Below, in pieces: positions 37,488-45,457 of a DNA stretch of 64,000 nucleotides. The stretch covers positions 13,601-77,600 of the forward strand of contig DATAFH010000063.1 in NCBI GenBank assembly GCA_036257565.1, given 5' to 3'. The DNA comes from DASSUW01 sp036257565. GTDB taxonomy: Bacteria; Actinomycetota; Thermoleophilia; Solirubrobacterales; Solirubrobacteraceae. The first letter of the stretch is position 1; every line of letters begins with the position of its first letter. The translations under genes and the position numbers were made by a program. Below the pieces are notes generated by a model. It saw nothing but the letters and a program-made list of their open reading frames with translations, did not search any database and had not been told where the DNA came from.

Positions 37488-38725
37488 GAATCGCAATGGT
37501 CTCCGAGCACGCGAGCCCGCTGGCCGTCCTCGGTGGCGTGGACGCGGGCGGGCAGAACGTGCACGTGGCGTCGCTTGCGTGCGCGATCGCGCGGCGCGGC
37601 GACTCGGTCGTGGTGCACACCCGCCGCGACGCCGCCTCGCTGGCGTGCCGCGTGCCGCTCGCTCCCGGCGTCGTCGTCGACCACGTCACCGCCGGCCCTC
37701 CGGTCGTGCTGCCGAAGGACGAGCTGCTTCCGCACATGGAGGCGTTCGCCGACGACCTGCGCGTGCAGTGGACGGCCGAGCGCCCGGACGTGGTGCATGC
37801 GCACTTCTGGATGTCGGGCCTGGCGGCGCTGTGGGCGGCACGCGACCTCGGCATCCCGGTCGCCCACACGTTCCATGCGCTGGGCACGGTGAAGCGGCGC
37901 CATCAGGGCGACAAGGACACGAGCCCGCGGGAGCGCCTGAGGCTCGAGGCGTGGATCGGCGCGGAGGTCGACCGAGTGGTCGCGACGTGCACGGACGAGG
38001 TCTTCGAGCTGCTGCGCATGGGCGCCAACCGGCGTCGCATCACGGTCATCCCGTGCGGCGTCGACCTCGAGCGCTTCACGGCGTCAGGCCCGGCCGAGCC
38101 GAGGGCGCCGGGCGTGCCGCGGCTCGTGGCCGCCTGCCGGCTGGTCGAGCGCAAGGGGATCGGCGACGCCGTGACCGCGCTCGCCGAGCTGCCCGGCGCC
38201 GAGCTGCACGTGGCGGGCGGCCCCGACGCCTCGGAGCTCGACCACGATCCGGAGGCGCGGCGCCTGCGCGCGCTCGCCGCTGAGGCGGGAGTCGAGGATC
38301 GGCTCATCCTGCGCGGCCGCGTGGAGCGGGACGAGATGCCGCCGCTGCTGCGCTCCGCCGACGTCGTCGTGTGCGCGCCCTGGTACGAGCCGTTCGGGAT
38401 CGTGCCTCTGGAGGCGATGGCCTGCGGCGCGCCGGTGGTGGCGACCGCGGTCGGTGGGCAGATCGACTCCGTGGTCCACGGCGTGACGGGCGTGCACGTG
38501 CCGCCCCGAGACCCGGCCGCCCTCGCCGCCGCGCTGCGCGAGCTGCTCGCCGACGGCCCTCGCCGAGCGGAGCTCAGCCGCCAGGGCCGCCTCCGCGCCC
38601 GGCGGCTCTACGCCTTCGACCGCATAGCCGCCGCGACGCGAGAGGTCTACGAGGAGCTCACGGCCGGCCGCCGCACGCGCCGCGTCGCGCGCCGGGTGGG
38701 TCATCGGCGGGAGGTCGGCGCATGA
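37484..38725 (+). CDS. GT4 family glycosyltransferase
   Basis: This 413-aa GT-B retaining enzyme has the open glycine loop LGGVDAGGQNVHV (about 16-28), VVHAHFWMSG, VIPCGVDLERF and the C-terminal EX7E motif in EPFGIVPLEAMACGAPVV. Its N-terminal pattern resembles sucrose-phosphate synthase/MshA-type transferases, whose acceptors are small phosphosugars. It overlaps the upstream transferase (ATGA) and gmhA (ATGA). Role in assembling the cluster glycan is inferred from context. Confidence 0.88.
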   Translation: MRIAMVSEHASPLAVLGGVDAGGQNVHVASLACAIARRGDSVVVHTRRDAASLACRVPLAPGVVVDHVTAGPPVVLPKDELLPHMEAFADDLRVQWTAERPDVVHAHFWMSGLAALWAARDLGIPVAHTFHALGTVKRRHQGDKDTSPRERLRLEAWIGAEVDRVVATCTDEVFELLRMGANRRRITVIPCGVDLERFTASGPAEPRAPGVPRLVAACRLVERKGIGDAVTALAELPGAELHVAGGPDASELDHDPEARRLRALAAEAGVEDRLILRGRVERDEMPPLLRSADVVVCAPWYEPFGIVPLEAMACGAPVVATAVGGQIDSVVHGVTGVHVPPRDPAALAAALRELLADGPRRAELSRQGRLRARRLYAFDRIAAATREVYEELTAGRRTRRVARRVGHRREVGA

Positions 38726-39330
38726 GCGTCCCTGTCTCGCGCCCGCCGGCCGGGCGCCGTCACCTCGCGGAGCTGACCGAGCCGCTCGCGGCGCTGAGCG
38801 CCGACGCGCCGCGGCTCGAGCTCTGGGGCCGCCGGCTGGCGGGGGTGCTCGTGCGCGGGGGGAGGCTGCTTGCGGCCGGCAACGGCGGCTCGGCGTCGCA
38901 GGCCCAGCACCTGACGTCCGAGCTCGTCGGCCGCTATCGCGACGACCGGCCGCCGTTCAGCGCGATCGCGCTGTGCACGGAAGGATCCGCGCTGACCGCG
39001 ATCGGCAACGACTACGGGATCGGGGAGGTCTTCGCCCGCCAGGTCCGCGGCCACGGCCGGCCGGACGACGTGCTCGTTGCGCTTTCGACCTCGGGCCGGT
39101 CCGCGAACGTGCTCGCCGCCGTCGACGCCGCACACGAAGGCGGCCTCGAGACGTGGGCGCTCACCGGCCGGCCCGGCAACCCGCTCGCGCGGCGCTGCCA
39201 CGACGCGCTGTGCGTGGACTCCCCGCACACCGCGACGATCCAGGAGATCCATCTGATCGCGATCCACCTGCTGTGCGCCGCGGTCGACGACGCGCTGGCC
39301 CACCTGTTGCTGGACGGGGTTGGACCGTGA
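38722..39330 (+). CDS. gmhA: Sedoheptulose-7-phosphate isomerase-like SIS protein (GmhA type)
   Basis: This 202-aa single-SIS-domain protein has LLAAGNGGSASQAQHLTSEL, the GmhA signature for the phosphate loop and zinc histidine region. It continues with a Ser/Thr-rich loop LVALSTSGRSANVL and the C-terminal HTATIQEIHLIAIHLLCAAV. GmhA converts sedoheptulose 7-phosphate to D-glycero-D-manno-heptose 7-phosphate, the first step toward ADP-heptose. Length is the usual 190-200 aa. The following gene is HldE-like with a 4-nt overlap, which strongly supports this reading over a generic SIS isomerase. Confidence 0.88.
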   Translation: MSVPVSRPPAGRRHLAELTEPLAALSADAPRLELWGRRLAGVLVRGGRLLAAGNGGSASQAQHLTSELVGRYRDDRPPFSAIALCTEGSALTAIGNDYGIGEVFARQVRGHGRPDDVLVALSTSGRSANVLAAVDAAHEGGLETWALTGRPGNPLARRCHDALCVDSPHTATIQEIHLIAIHLLCAAVDDALAHLLLDGVGP

Positions 39331-40664
39331 ACCTCGTCGTCGTGGGAGACGCGCTGCTCGACCGCGACCTCGACGGCCACGCCGAGCGCCTGGCGCCCGA
39401 TGCTCCGGTGCCGGTCGTGCACGACATCGTCGAGCGGCCACGGCCGGGCGGGGCCGGCCTCGCCGCGGCGCTCGCGGCCGCCGCGGGAGCGGACGTCACG
39501 CTCGTCTGCGCGCTGGGCGACGACGCCGCGGGGCGCGCCCTGGGTGCACTGCTCGAGGAGGCCGGCGTGCGCGTGGTGAACCTGGGCTGCGCGGGCGCCA
39601 CCCCGGAAAAGGTGCGCGTCCGGGCGGCCGGGCGGGCGCTCGTCCGGCTCGACGCGGGCGGCGACGGCGGCGGATGCGGCCCGCTGACCGCCCAGGCCCG
39701 CCAAGCCCTCGCCTCGGCCTCCGCCGTCCTCGTCTCCGACTACGGCAGGGGCGTGCCCGCGGAGCCGTCCGTGCGAGCCGCGCTCTCCGAGATCTCCGCC
39801 CCGCTCGTCTGGGACCCGCACCCGAAGGGCCTCGACCCGATCCCGGGGGTCCTCCTCGCGACCCCGAACGAGTCCGAGGCACGCGCCGCAGGCTCTCTGG
39901 CGGCGGCCGAGGCGGCCGGGCGGCGGCTGGCGCGGCGTTGGCGGGCGGTGAACGTGTGCGTGACCCTTGGTCGGAGGGGGGCGCTGCTCGTGGCCGGGGA
40001 CGGGCCGGCTCTGGCCGTCCCCGCCCCGGCGGCGGTCGGCGATCCGTGCGGGGCGGGGGACAGCTTCGCCGCTGCGGCGGCCGTGCGGCTCGCGGCCGGG
40101 GCGCTGCCGTCCGAGGCGGTGCGCGCTGCCGTGCTCGCGGCCTCGTCGTTCGTAGCCGCCGGGGGCGCGTCCGGGGTCGCGGCGGCCGGCTTCGCGGTCC
40201 CCGAAACGCGGCCCGCCGAGGCCGCCGAGCTCGCCGAGCGCGTCCGCGCCGGGGGCGGCACCGTCGTGGCGACCGGCGGCTGCTTTGACCTGCTGCACGC
40301 GGGCCACGTGCGGATGCTCCAGGCGGCGCGAGCGCTCGGGGACTGCCTGATCGTGTGCCTGAACTCCAATGCCTCGGTTCGCCGCCTGAAGGGCCTCGAC
40401 CGGCCGCTCGTCGGCCAGGACGACCGCGCCGCCGTGCTGGCGGCCCTCGAATGCGTGGACGCCGTCGCTGTGTTCGACGAGGACGACCCGCGGGCGATCA
40501 TCGAGCACCTCCGGCCCGACGTGTGGGCCAAGGGCGGCGACTACGCGCTCGGCGATCTGCCGGAGGCCGCCGTGCTCGCGGGCTGGGGCGGCCGCGCCGT
40601 GCTCGTCCCGTACGTCTCCGGCCGCTCGACGACACGACTGATCGAGGTCGCCCGTGCTCGCTGA
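39327..40664 (+). CDS. hldE: Bifunctional heptose-7-phosphate kinase / heptose-1-phosphate adenylyltransferase (HldE type)
   Basis: This 445-aa two-domain enzyme makes ADP-D-glycero-beta-D-manno-heptose with GmhB acting between its two steps. Residues 1-300 are a PfkB/ribokinase-type kinase with GGAGLAAALAAAAG and the catalytic DPCGAGDSFAAA (about 237-248). Residues 310-445 are a cytidylyltransferase-fold domain with GGCFDLLHAGHVRML (about 317-331), LKGLDRPLVGQDDRAAVLAA and WAKGGDY, ending GRSTTRLIEVAR as in RfaE. The first domain is slightly short and divergent from E. coli HldE. GTGA overlaps gmhA. Confidence 0.9.
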   Translation: MNLVVVGDALLDRDLDGHAERLAPDAPVPVVHDIVERPRPGGAGLAAALAAAAGADVTLVCALGDDAAGRALGALLEEAGVRVVNLGCAGATPEKVRVRAAGRALVRLDAGGDGGGCGPLTAQARQALASASAVLVSDYGRGVPAEPSVRAALSEISAPLVWDPHPKGLDPIPGVLLATPNESEARAAGSLAAAEAAGRRLARRWRAVNVCVTLGRRGALLVAGDGPALAVPAPAAVGDPCGAGDSFAAAAAVRLAAGALPSEAVRAAVLAASSFVAAGGASGVAAAGFAVPETRPAEAAELAERVRAGGGTVVATGGCFDLLHAGHVRMLQAARALGDCLIVCLNSNASVRRLKGLDRPLVGQDDRAAVLAALECVDAVAVFDEDDPRAIIEHLRPDVWAKGGDYALGDLPEAAVLAGWGGRAVLVPYVSGRSTTRLIEVARAR

Positions 40665-41349
40665 CGGCGCCCTCGGCACGGTTGTCGTCACGGGCGGCGC
40701 CTCGGGGCTGGGCGCGGCGGTCGCGGCTGCCGTGCGCGACGAAGGGGGCACGCCGGTCGTGCTCGACCTCAAGGCGCCCGAGGACGGGTTCGCGTTCGTC
40801 CAGGTCGACCTCTCGCGGCCACGTGACGCCGAGGCGGCGGTGGGCCACGTCGCGGAGGACCGCGGTGGGCTGGATGCGGTGGTGACCGCGGCCGGCACCG
40901 ACGCGTGCGGCGTTCTCGGCGACGTGGACGCCGATGCGTGGGACCGCGTCGTCGCGGTGAACCTGCTGGGCACCGCGGCCGTGGTGCGGGCGGCACTGCC
41001 GCATCTCGAGCGCTCGCGCGGGCGGGTCGTCACCGTGGCCTCGACGCTCGGGGTCCGGGCCCTGCCCGCGGCGACGGCATACTGCGCGAGCAAGTTCGGG
41101 GTCGTCGGCTTCACGCGCGCGCTGGCGGCGGAGAGCGGCGACCGCGTCGGCGTGACGCTGCTCATCCCCGGCGGCATGAGCACCCACTTCTTCGACGACC
41201 GCCCCGAGCAGTTCAAGCCGGCGGCCGACCAGCACCTCAACCGCCCGGAGGACGTCGCCCGCACGGTGATGTTCGCGCTCCGCCAGCCCGCCGGCTGCGA
41301 GCTGCGCGAGGTGCTCGTGGCGCCCGCCACCGAGCCCAGCTGGCCGTGA
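40654..41349 (+). CDS. Short-chain dehydrogenase/reductase
   Basis: This 231-aa classical SDR has the cofactor loop VVTGGASGLGAAVA, the NAG-like motif TAAGTDA, a catalytic Ser in VASTLGV, and the YxxxK pair in AYCASKFGVV. It is not an extended SDR and so is not an HldD-type 6-epimerase. The operon position suggests oxidation, reduction or epimerisation of a sugar intermediate. The GTG start overlaps hldE by 11 nt and the end overlaps the GT9 gene by 4 nt. Confidence 0.87.
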   Translation: MLADGALGTVVVTGGASGLGAAVAAAVRDEGGTPVVLDLKAPEDGFAFVQVDLSRPRDAEAAVGHVAEDRGGLDAVVTAAGTDACGVLGDVDADAWDRVVAVNLLGTAAVVRAALPHLERSRGRVVTVASTLGVRALPAATAYCASKFGVVGFTRALAAESGDRVGVTLLIPGGMSTHFFDDRPEQFKPAADQHLNRPEDVARTVMFALRQPAGCELREVLVAPATEPSWP

Positions 41350-42284
41350 GCGCGCGGCGGGTCGTCGCCCTCCGGGCCCTCGGGCTCGGCGACCTCCTGA
41401 CCGGCGTCCCCGCCCTACGGGCGCTCCGGCGCGCCTATCCGGAGCACCGGATCACCCTCGCCGCACCCGCCGCCCTGGCTCCGCTCGCCGAGCTCACCGG
41501 CGCCGTGGACGAGACCGTCGACGCGGTACCCCTGGCTCCGCTCGACCGGCGTCTCCACGGCGCCGCCGTCGCCGTCAACCTGCACGGCCGCGGCCCGCAG
41601 AGCCACCGCATCCTCCTGGCCGCCCGGCCGGGCCGGCTGATCGCCTTCTCGCCGTCCGGCGTGGTCTGGCGGGCGGGGGAGCACGAGGTCGTGCGGTGGT
41701 GCCGGCTGCTCGAAGAGTCGGGGATCCCCGCCGGTCCGCGCGATCTGCGGGTCGCGGCGCCGGACGCCGACTCGCCCGCGCCGGGCGCCACCGTGATCCA
41801 TCCCGGGGCGGCGAGCGAGGCCCGGCGGTGGTTGGCGGAGCGGTGGGCGGCGGTGGCGCGGGCCGAGCGCGGGGAGGGCAGGGAGGTCGTGGTCACGGGG
41901 TCGGCCGGGGAGCGCGCCCTCGCCGAGCGGGTCGCCCGCGCGGCAGGCCTGCCCGACAGCGCGGTCCTCGCGGGCCGGACGAGCTTGCTCGAGCTCGCGG
42001 CGCTGATCGCGGAGGCCGGTCGGGTGGCGTGCGGCGACACCGGGGTGGCTCATCTCGCGACCGCCTTCGGCACGCCCTCCGTGGTGCTCTTCGGCCCCAC
42101 GCCGCCGGATGAGTGGGGCCCGCCCGACAACGGCCGGCACACCGTGCTCTGGGCCGGGCGCCGCGGCGACCCGCACGGCAGCCAGCGCGACCGCGGCCTG
42201 CTGGAGATCCGCGTCCCCGCGGTCCTCGACGCCCTTGCCGCCCTGCCGGCGGCCCGTTTCGACCCCGCCCCGCTGGGTAGGTGA
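41346..42284 (+). CDS. GT9 family glycosyltransferase (heptosyltransferase-like), second copy
   Basis: This 312-aa GT-B enzyme opens with VVALRALGLGDLLTGVPALR, the GT9 N-terminal signature. It has the central VIHPGAASEARRW and the donor-site VACGDTGVAHLATAFGTPSV then LFGPTPPDEWGP. It differs enough from the product at 35551 to act at another linkage. It is the last gene of the glycan operon, and CsbD follows almost at once, possibly on the same message. Confidence 0.88.
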   Translation: MSARRVVALRALGLGDLLTGVPALRALRRAYPEHRITLAAPAALAPLAELTGAVDETVDAVPLAPLDRRLHGAAVAVNLHGRGPQSHRILLAARPGRLIAFSPSGVVWRAGEHEVVRWCRLLEESGIPAGPRDLRVAAPDADSPAPGATVIHPGAASEARRWLAERWAAVARAERGEGREVVVTGSAGERALAERVARAAGLPDSAVLAGRTSLLELAALIAEAGRVACGDTGVAHLATAFGTPSVVLFGPTPPDEWGPPDNGRHTVLWAGRRGDPHGSQRDRGLLEIRVPAVLDALAALPAARFDPAPLGR

Positions 42285-42289
42285 TGAGC

Positions 42290-42478
42290 ATGGGACTCAC
42301 CGACAAGATCACGGGCCGTGTCAAGAAGGCCGCGGGCGACCTCGCGGACGACGCCTCGCTGCGCCGCCGGGGCCGCAACGAGGAGCGCAAGGGCGAGGCG
42401 AAGGACGAGCTGGAGCGCTCGCGCGAGGAGTCCGATCGCAAGGCCGACGAGGTGGCGGACCTCGAGCGGCGCACGTGA
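42290..42478 (+). CDS. CsbD-family stress protein
   Basis: This roughly 62-aa hydrophilic protein opens MGLTDKITGRVKKAAGDLAD, the usual CsbD start, followed by a charged helix of Arg, Glu, Asp and Lys. In Bacillus csbD is under SigB control; the function is unknown. ATG 42290 matches family N-termini and has AGGTGA upstream; ATG 42284 and GTG 42281 (overlapping the GT9 stop) are alternatives. It overlaps the next small gene by 4 nt. Confidence 0.85.
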   Translation: MGLTDKITGRVKKAAGDLADDASLRRRGRNEERKGEAKDELERSREESDRKADEVADLERRT

Positions 42479-42651
42479 GCGACCAGTCAAGCGCCGGATA
42501 TCCGGAGGAGGCGCCGCCCGGGGCCGACCCGAGCGGCACTCCCGACGACACCCCGCAGCGCGAGGCCGCCAAGGTCCCGCTTAAGCACGACGACCAGGTC
42601 GACGACACCGACGACGGCAAGGCGACGGGCAACCCCCGCTCGGCCGGCTGA
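42475..42651 (+). CDS. Small acidic disordered protein (58 aa)
   Basis: A GTG-started frame overlapping csbD by GTGA encodes 58 residues rich in Asp, Pro, Gly, Glu and Ser, with no hydrophobic core. No family is recognised. The coupling to a stress protein suggests a hydrophilin-like desiccation or osmotic role, but this is only an inference. A GGAGGAGG inside the frame (near 42504) is not followed by a better start. Confidence 0.5.
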   Translation: MSDQSSAGYPEEAPPGADPSGTPDDTPQREAAKVPLKHDDQVDDTDDGKATGNPRSAG

Positions 42652-42663
42652 TACGCCGGGCGC

Positions 42664-44874
42664 TCAGCCCGTCGAACGGAGCGCGAGGACCGCGACGTCG
42701 TCGCGCAGGCTGGGCAACGAGCCGACCGTGGCGTCGAGCAGGCGCTTGACCAGGTCGTCAGCCCTGCCGTCCGCGCCCTGGCTCGCCACCGCGGCGAGCT
42801 CCTCGGGCGCCCACACGCGCGCGGGCGCGGCCGCCTCGCTGAGCCCGTCGGTGTAGAGCACGATCGCGTCCCCCTCGTCCAGGATCCCCGAGCGGTCCTG
42901 CAGGTCGGGCTCCGCGACGAGGCCGAGGAGCGTGCCCGGCGTCCCGAGCTCCTCCGTGGTCCCGTCCGCGCGCACGACGAGCGGCAGCGGGTGCCCGCCG
43001 CACGCCACCGTGACCCGCGCCGGAGAGCGGCTGAGGTCGACATGGAGGCAGGCGATCGTGCAGAAGCGGCCGACCTCCTCGGTCTGCTGCGCCAGCATCG
43101 CGTCGCTGAGCCAGCGCAGGATCCCCGCCGGCGACCGGCGGCGCACCGCCGCGGCGCGGATCGTGTAGCGCGCGAGCGCCGTCACGGCAGCGGCCTCGGC
43201 CCCCTTGCCGCACACGTCGCCGACCACCGCGTACCACTGGTCCTCCGCCGTGCTGAACACGTCGTAGAAGTCGCCGCCCACCTCCAGCCCCACCCCCGCC
43301 GGGCGGTACGCGCTGGCGATCTCCATCCTCGGCAGCTCCGGCAGCACCGGCGGGAGCAGCGAGCGCTGCAGCGTCTCGGCGATGCGCGCCGACGCCTCGT
43401 AGAGCCGCGCGTTCTCCACCGCGGCCGCCGCCCGCAACCCCAGATCCTGCGCCAGCGCGAGGTCGTACTCGTCGAATCGCCGGCCCGACTCGGCCGACAC
43501 GAACGTGATCACGCCCAGCACCCGGTCGCGCAGCGTCATCGGCACGAGCATCACGGAGCGCATGCCGACGGACCGGAGCAGCTCAAGATGCTCGGCATCG
43601 CGCGCCGCGCCGGCCAGCATCTCGTCGGACAGCTCCGGGTACAGCTCGGACGCCCCGTGCGCCAGCACGCCGCGCACGCCCTGCTCGGAGCGCGGATCGG
43701 GCGGATAGCGGCGCTGCAGCTCCCGGGCGAGCTCGAGCCGCGCCGGGTCCACATGCGCCATCGCCACCCGTTCCACGCCCTCGCCGGCCGCCAGATCGAC
43801 GGCGCACCAGTCGGCCACCTCCGGCACCGCGAGCCGCGCCACGGTCGCGAGCGTCTGCTCGTAGTCGAGCGAGGCGGCCAGCACCCGGCTGGCCTCGGCC
43901 AGGAAGCGGTGCCCGTGCTCGGCGCGCTTGATCTCCGTGATGTCCTCGATCACGTTGATCGCGAGCCGCACGGCGCCGGCCTCGTCGAACAGCGGCGTGG
44001 ACTGCACGCGCGACCAGCGGTTCTCGGCGCTCCCGTGGTGGCGGTAGCGGACGGTCAGCGGCTCGGGCCGCAGCCCCTGCAGCGCCTGCCGCCCCGGCAG
44101 CCGCTCGTAGGCGATCGGCTGACCCTGGTCGTCGAGCATCTCGAACCGGTCGCGGATCTCCTGCGGCCGCGCCGAGATCAGCTCCTCGGGGCTCCCGTAG
44201 CCGAGCAGCCGCACGGCGGCGTCGTTCGCATACGCGAGCCGCCCCGCGGGCGACTGGGCGGTCACCGCGTCGGCCACCCCGTCGAGGATGGCCTGCAGCT
44301 CGTCGCGCGACTCGCGCGCCGCGGTATGCAGCTGCGCATTGTCGAGCGCCAGTGCGCAGCGGTCGGCCAGCTCCTGCGCGACGCGCACGTCGTGCTCGTC
44401 GTAGTGCCGCCCCGACCGCGCGGTGGCGAGCGCGATGTCGCCGATCACCGTGCCGCGCACGCGCAGCGGCACGATCAGCGCGGACACGAAGCCCACCTCC
44501 CGCAGCAGCCGCAGCTGCTCGGGATCCTGGGCCGCGAGCTCCCAGAACCCGTCGGGGATCTCGGCCAGGAGCTCCGGCTCCCCCGTGCGGATGACCTTCG
44601 CGGAGCCAAACGGCGCGTCCGGGTCCAGCGGGTAGCGCTGGTCGTACTCCTGCACGAACTCGCGCTTGGTCGGGTCGGCGTGCTCCATGACGACCCGCTC
44701 GATGCCGCCGTCGGGCCGCAGCAGCTCGACGAAGCACCAGTCGGCGTAGCCGGGCACCGTGAGCCGCGCGATCGTCGCCAGCGTCTCCTCGACGTCCAGC
44801 GACCGCGCGAGCTGATCGCCAGCGGCGGCGATCAGCTCACCGAGTTCTCCTTGAGCCGCGGGCCGGACCCCCAC
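42664..44874 (-). CDS. GAF-PAS-GAF-SpoIIE sensor phosphatase (RsbU-like)
   Basis: This 736-aa cytoplasmic protein is a PP2C-type serine phosphatase with sensory modules. The order is GAF (about 25-170), PAS (about 175-300, with ILDGVADAVTAQ and a PAC-like end), GAF (about 315-480), and SpoIIE (about 505-735). The last has VGLEVGGDFYDVF, VVGDVCGKGAEAAA and ILDEGDAIVLYTDGLSEA holding the metal-binding acids. The two GAF modules are similar to each other, a likely internal duplication. Such enzymes dephosphorylate STAS proteins and so switch on SigB-type factors. The start is probably GTG 44874. Confidence 0.92.
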   Translation of the reverse strand: MGVRPAAQGELGELIAAAGDQLARSLDVEETLATIARLTVPGYADWCFVELLRPDGGIERVVMEHADPTKREFVQEYDQRYPLDPDAPFGSAKVIRTGEPELLAEIPDGFWELAAQDPEQLRLLREVGFVSALIVPLRVRGTVIGDIALATARSGRHYDEHDVRVAQELADRCALALDNAQLHTAARESRDELQAILDGVADAVTAQSPAGRLAYANDAAVRLLGYGSPEELISARPQEIRDRFEMLDDQGQPIAYERLPGRQALQGLRPEPLTVRYRHHGSAENRWSRVQSTPLFDEAGAVRLAINVIEDITEIKRAEHGHRFLAEASRVLAASLDYEQTLATVARLAVPEVADWCAVDLAAGEGVERVAMAHVDPARLELARELQRRYPPDPRSEQGVRGVLAHGASELYPELSDEMLAGAARDAEHLELLRSVGMRSVMLVPMTLRDRVLGVITFVSAESGRRFDEYDLALAQDLGLRAAAAVENARLYEASARIAETLQRSLLPPVLPELPRMEIASAYRPAGVGLEVGGDFYDVFSTAEDQWYAVVGDVCGKGAEAAAVTALARYTIRAAAVRRRSPAGILRWLSDAMLAQQTEEVGRFCTIACLHVDLSRSPARVTVACGGHPLPLVVRADGTTEELGTPGTLLGLVAEPDLQDRSGILDEGDAIVLYTDGLSEAAAPARVWAPEELAAVASQGADGRADDLVKRLLDATVGSLPSLRDDVAVLALRSTG

Positions 44875-44884
44875 GGCGAGGATG

Positions 44885-45397
44885 TTATGCGAGGCCTTCG
44901 GCCTCGTACTCCCGTAGGTAGCCCTCGAACAGGCGCCGGTGGCCCTCCTCGTCGTGGAGGATCGCGATCACCATGTCCTGCGTCACGAAGTCCACGCCGT
45001 CCGTGAACTCGATGATGCCGTTGTAGTGCTCGATGGCGCCGGTCTCGGCCTCGATCACGCCCTTGATGACGTGCACGATGTCGGTCTGGTGCTCGGGCGG
45101 CTGCAGGTAGGACTGCTCCGCGGAGAACTCGAGCGAGCCCGGGACGACGCCGTAGAGCTCCTTGATCCGGCTGGCGAACTGCTGTGCGTGGCCGAGCTCC
45201 TCCTGGATGTCCTCCTGGAGCGACTCGATGATCTCCTGCGCGCGCACGCCGTCCGGGTTGATCGAGTTCGCGATGTAGCTCATCACGGTCTCGATCTCCA
45301 TCCAGTACGCCTTCTTGAGCAGCTCGACGAGCTCCTCGCGCTGATCCGTCTTGTCGTCCGACAGGATGCCCGTCGACTTGGTGCGCGTATCGGCCAT
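44885..45397 (-). CDS. Ferritin-like di-iron protein (bacterioferritin/Dps-like)
   Basis: This 170-aa four-helix protein carries ferritin-type iron ligands: EIETVMSY, EELGHAQ (ExxH), EAETGAIEHYN and HDEEGHRRLFE (ExxH). It may store iron or detoxify peroxide. Heme-binding Met of Bfr is not clear, so a Dps-like or ferritin-like role is as likely. AAGGAG 9 nt upstream supports ATG 45397. It diverges from the NAD-dependent epimerase gene across 60 nt and lies 10 nt upstream of the SpoIIE phosphatase, possibly in one transcript. Confidence 0.85.
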   Translation of the reverse strand: MADTRTKSTGILSDDKTDQREELVELLKKAYWMEIETVMSYIANSINPDGVRAQEIIESLQEDIQEELGHAQQFASRIKELYGVVPGSLEFSAEQSYLQPPEHQTDIVHVIKGVIEAETGAIEHYNGIIEFTDGVDFVTQDMVIAILHDEEGHRRLFEGYLREYEAEGLA

Positions 45398-45457
45398 GAT
45401 CGCCGTCTCCTTGGTGTCTGGGTGTATTGACAGTACGTACCCGGGGAGTCTGGGGTC

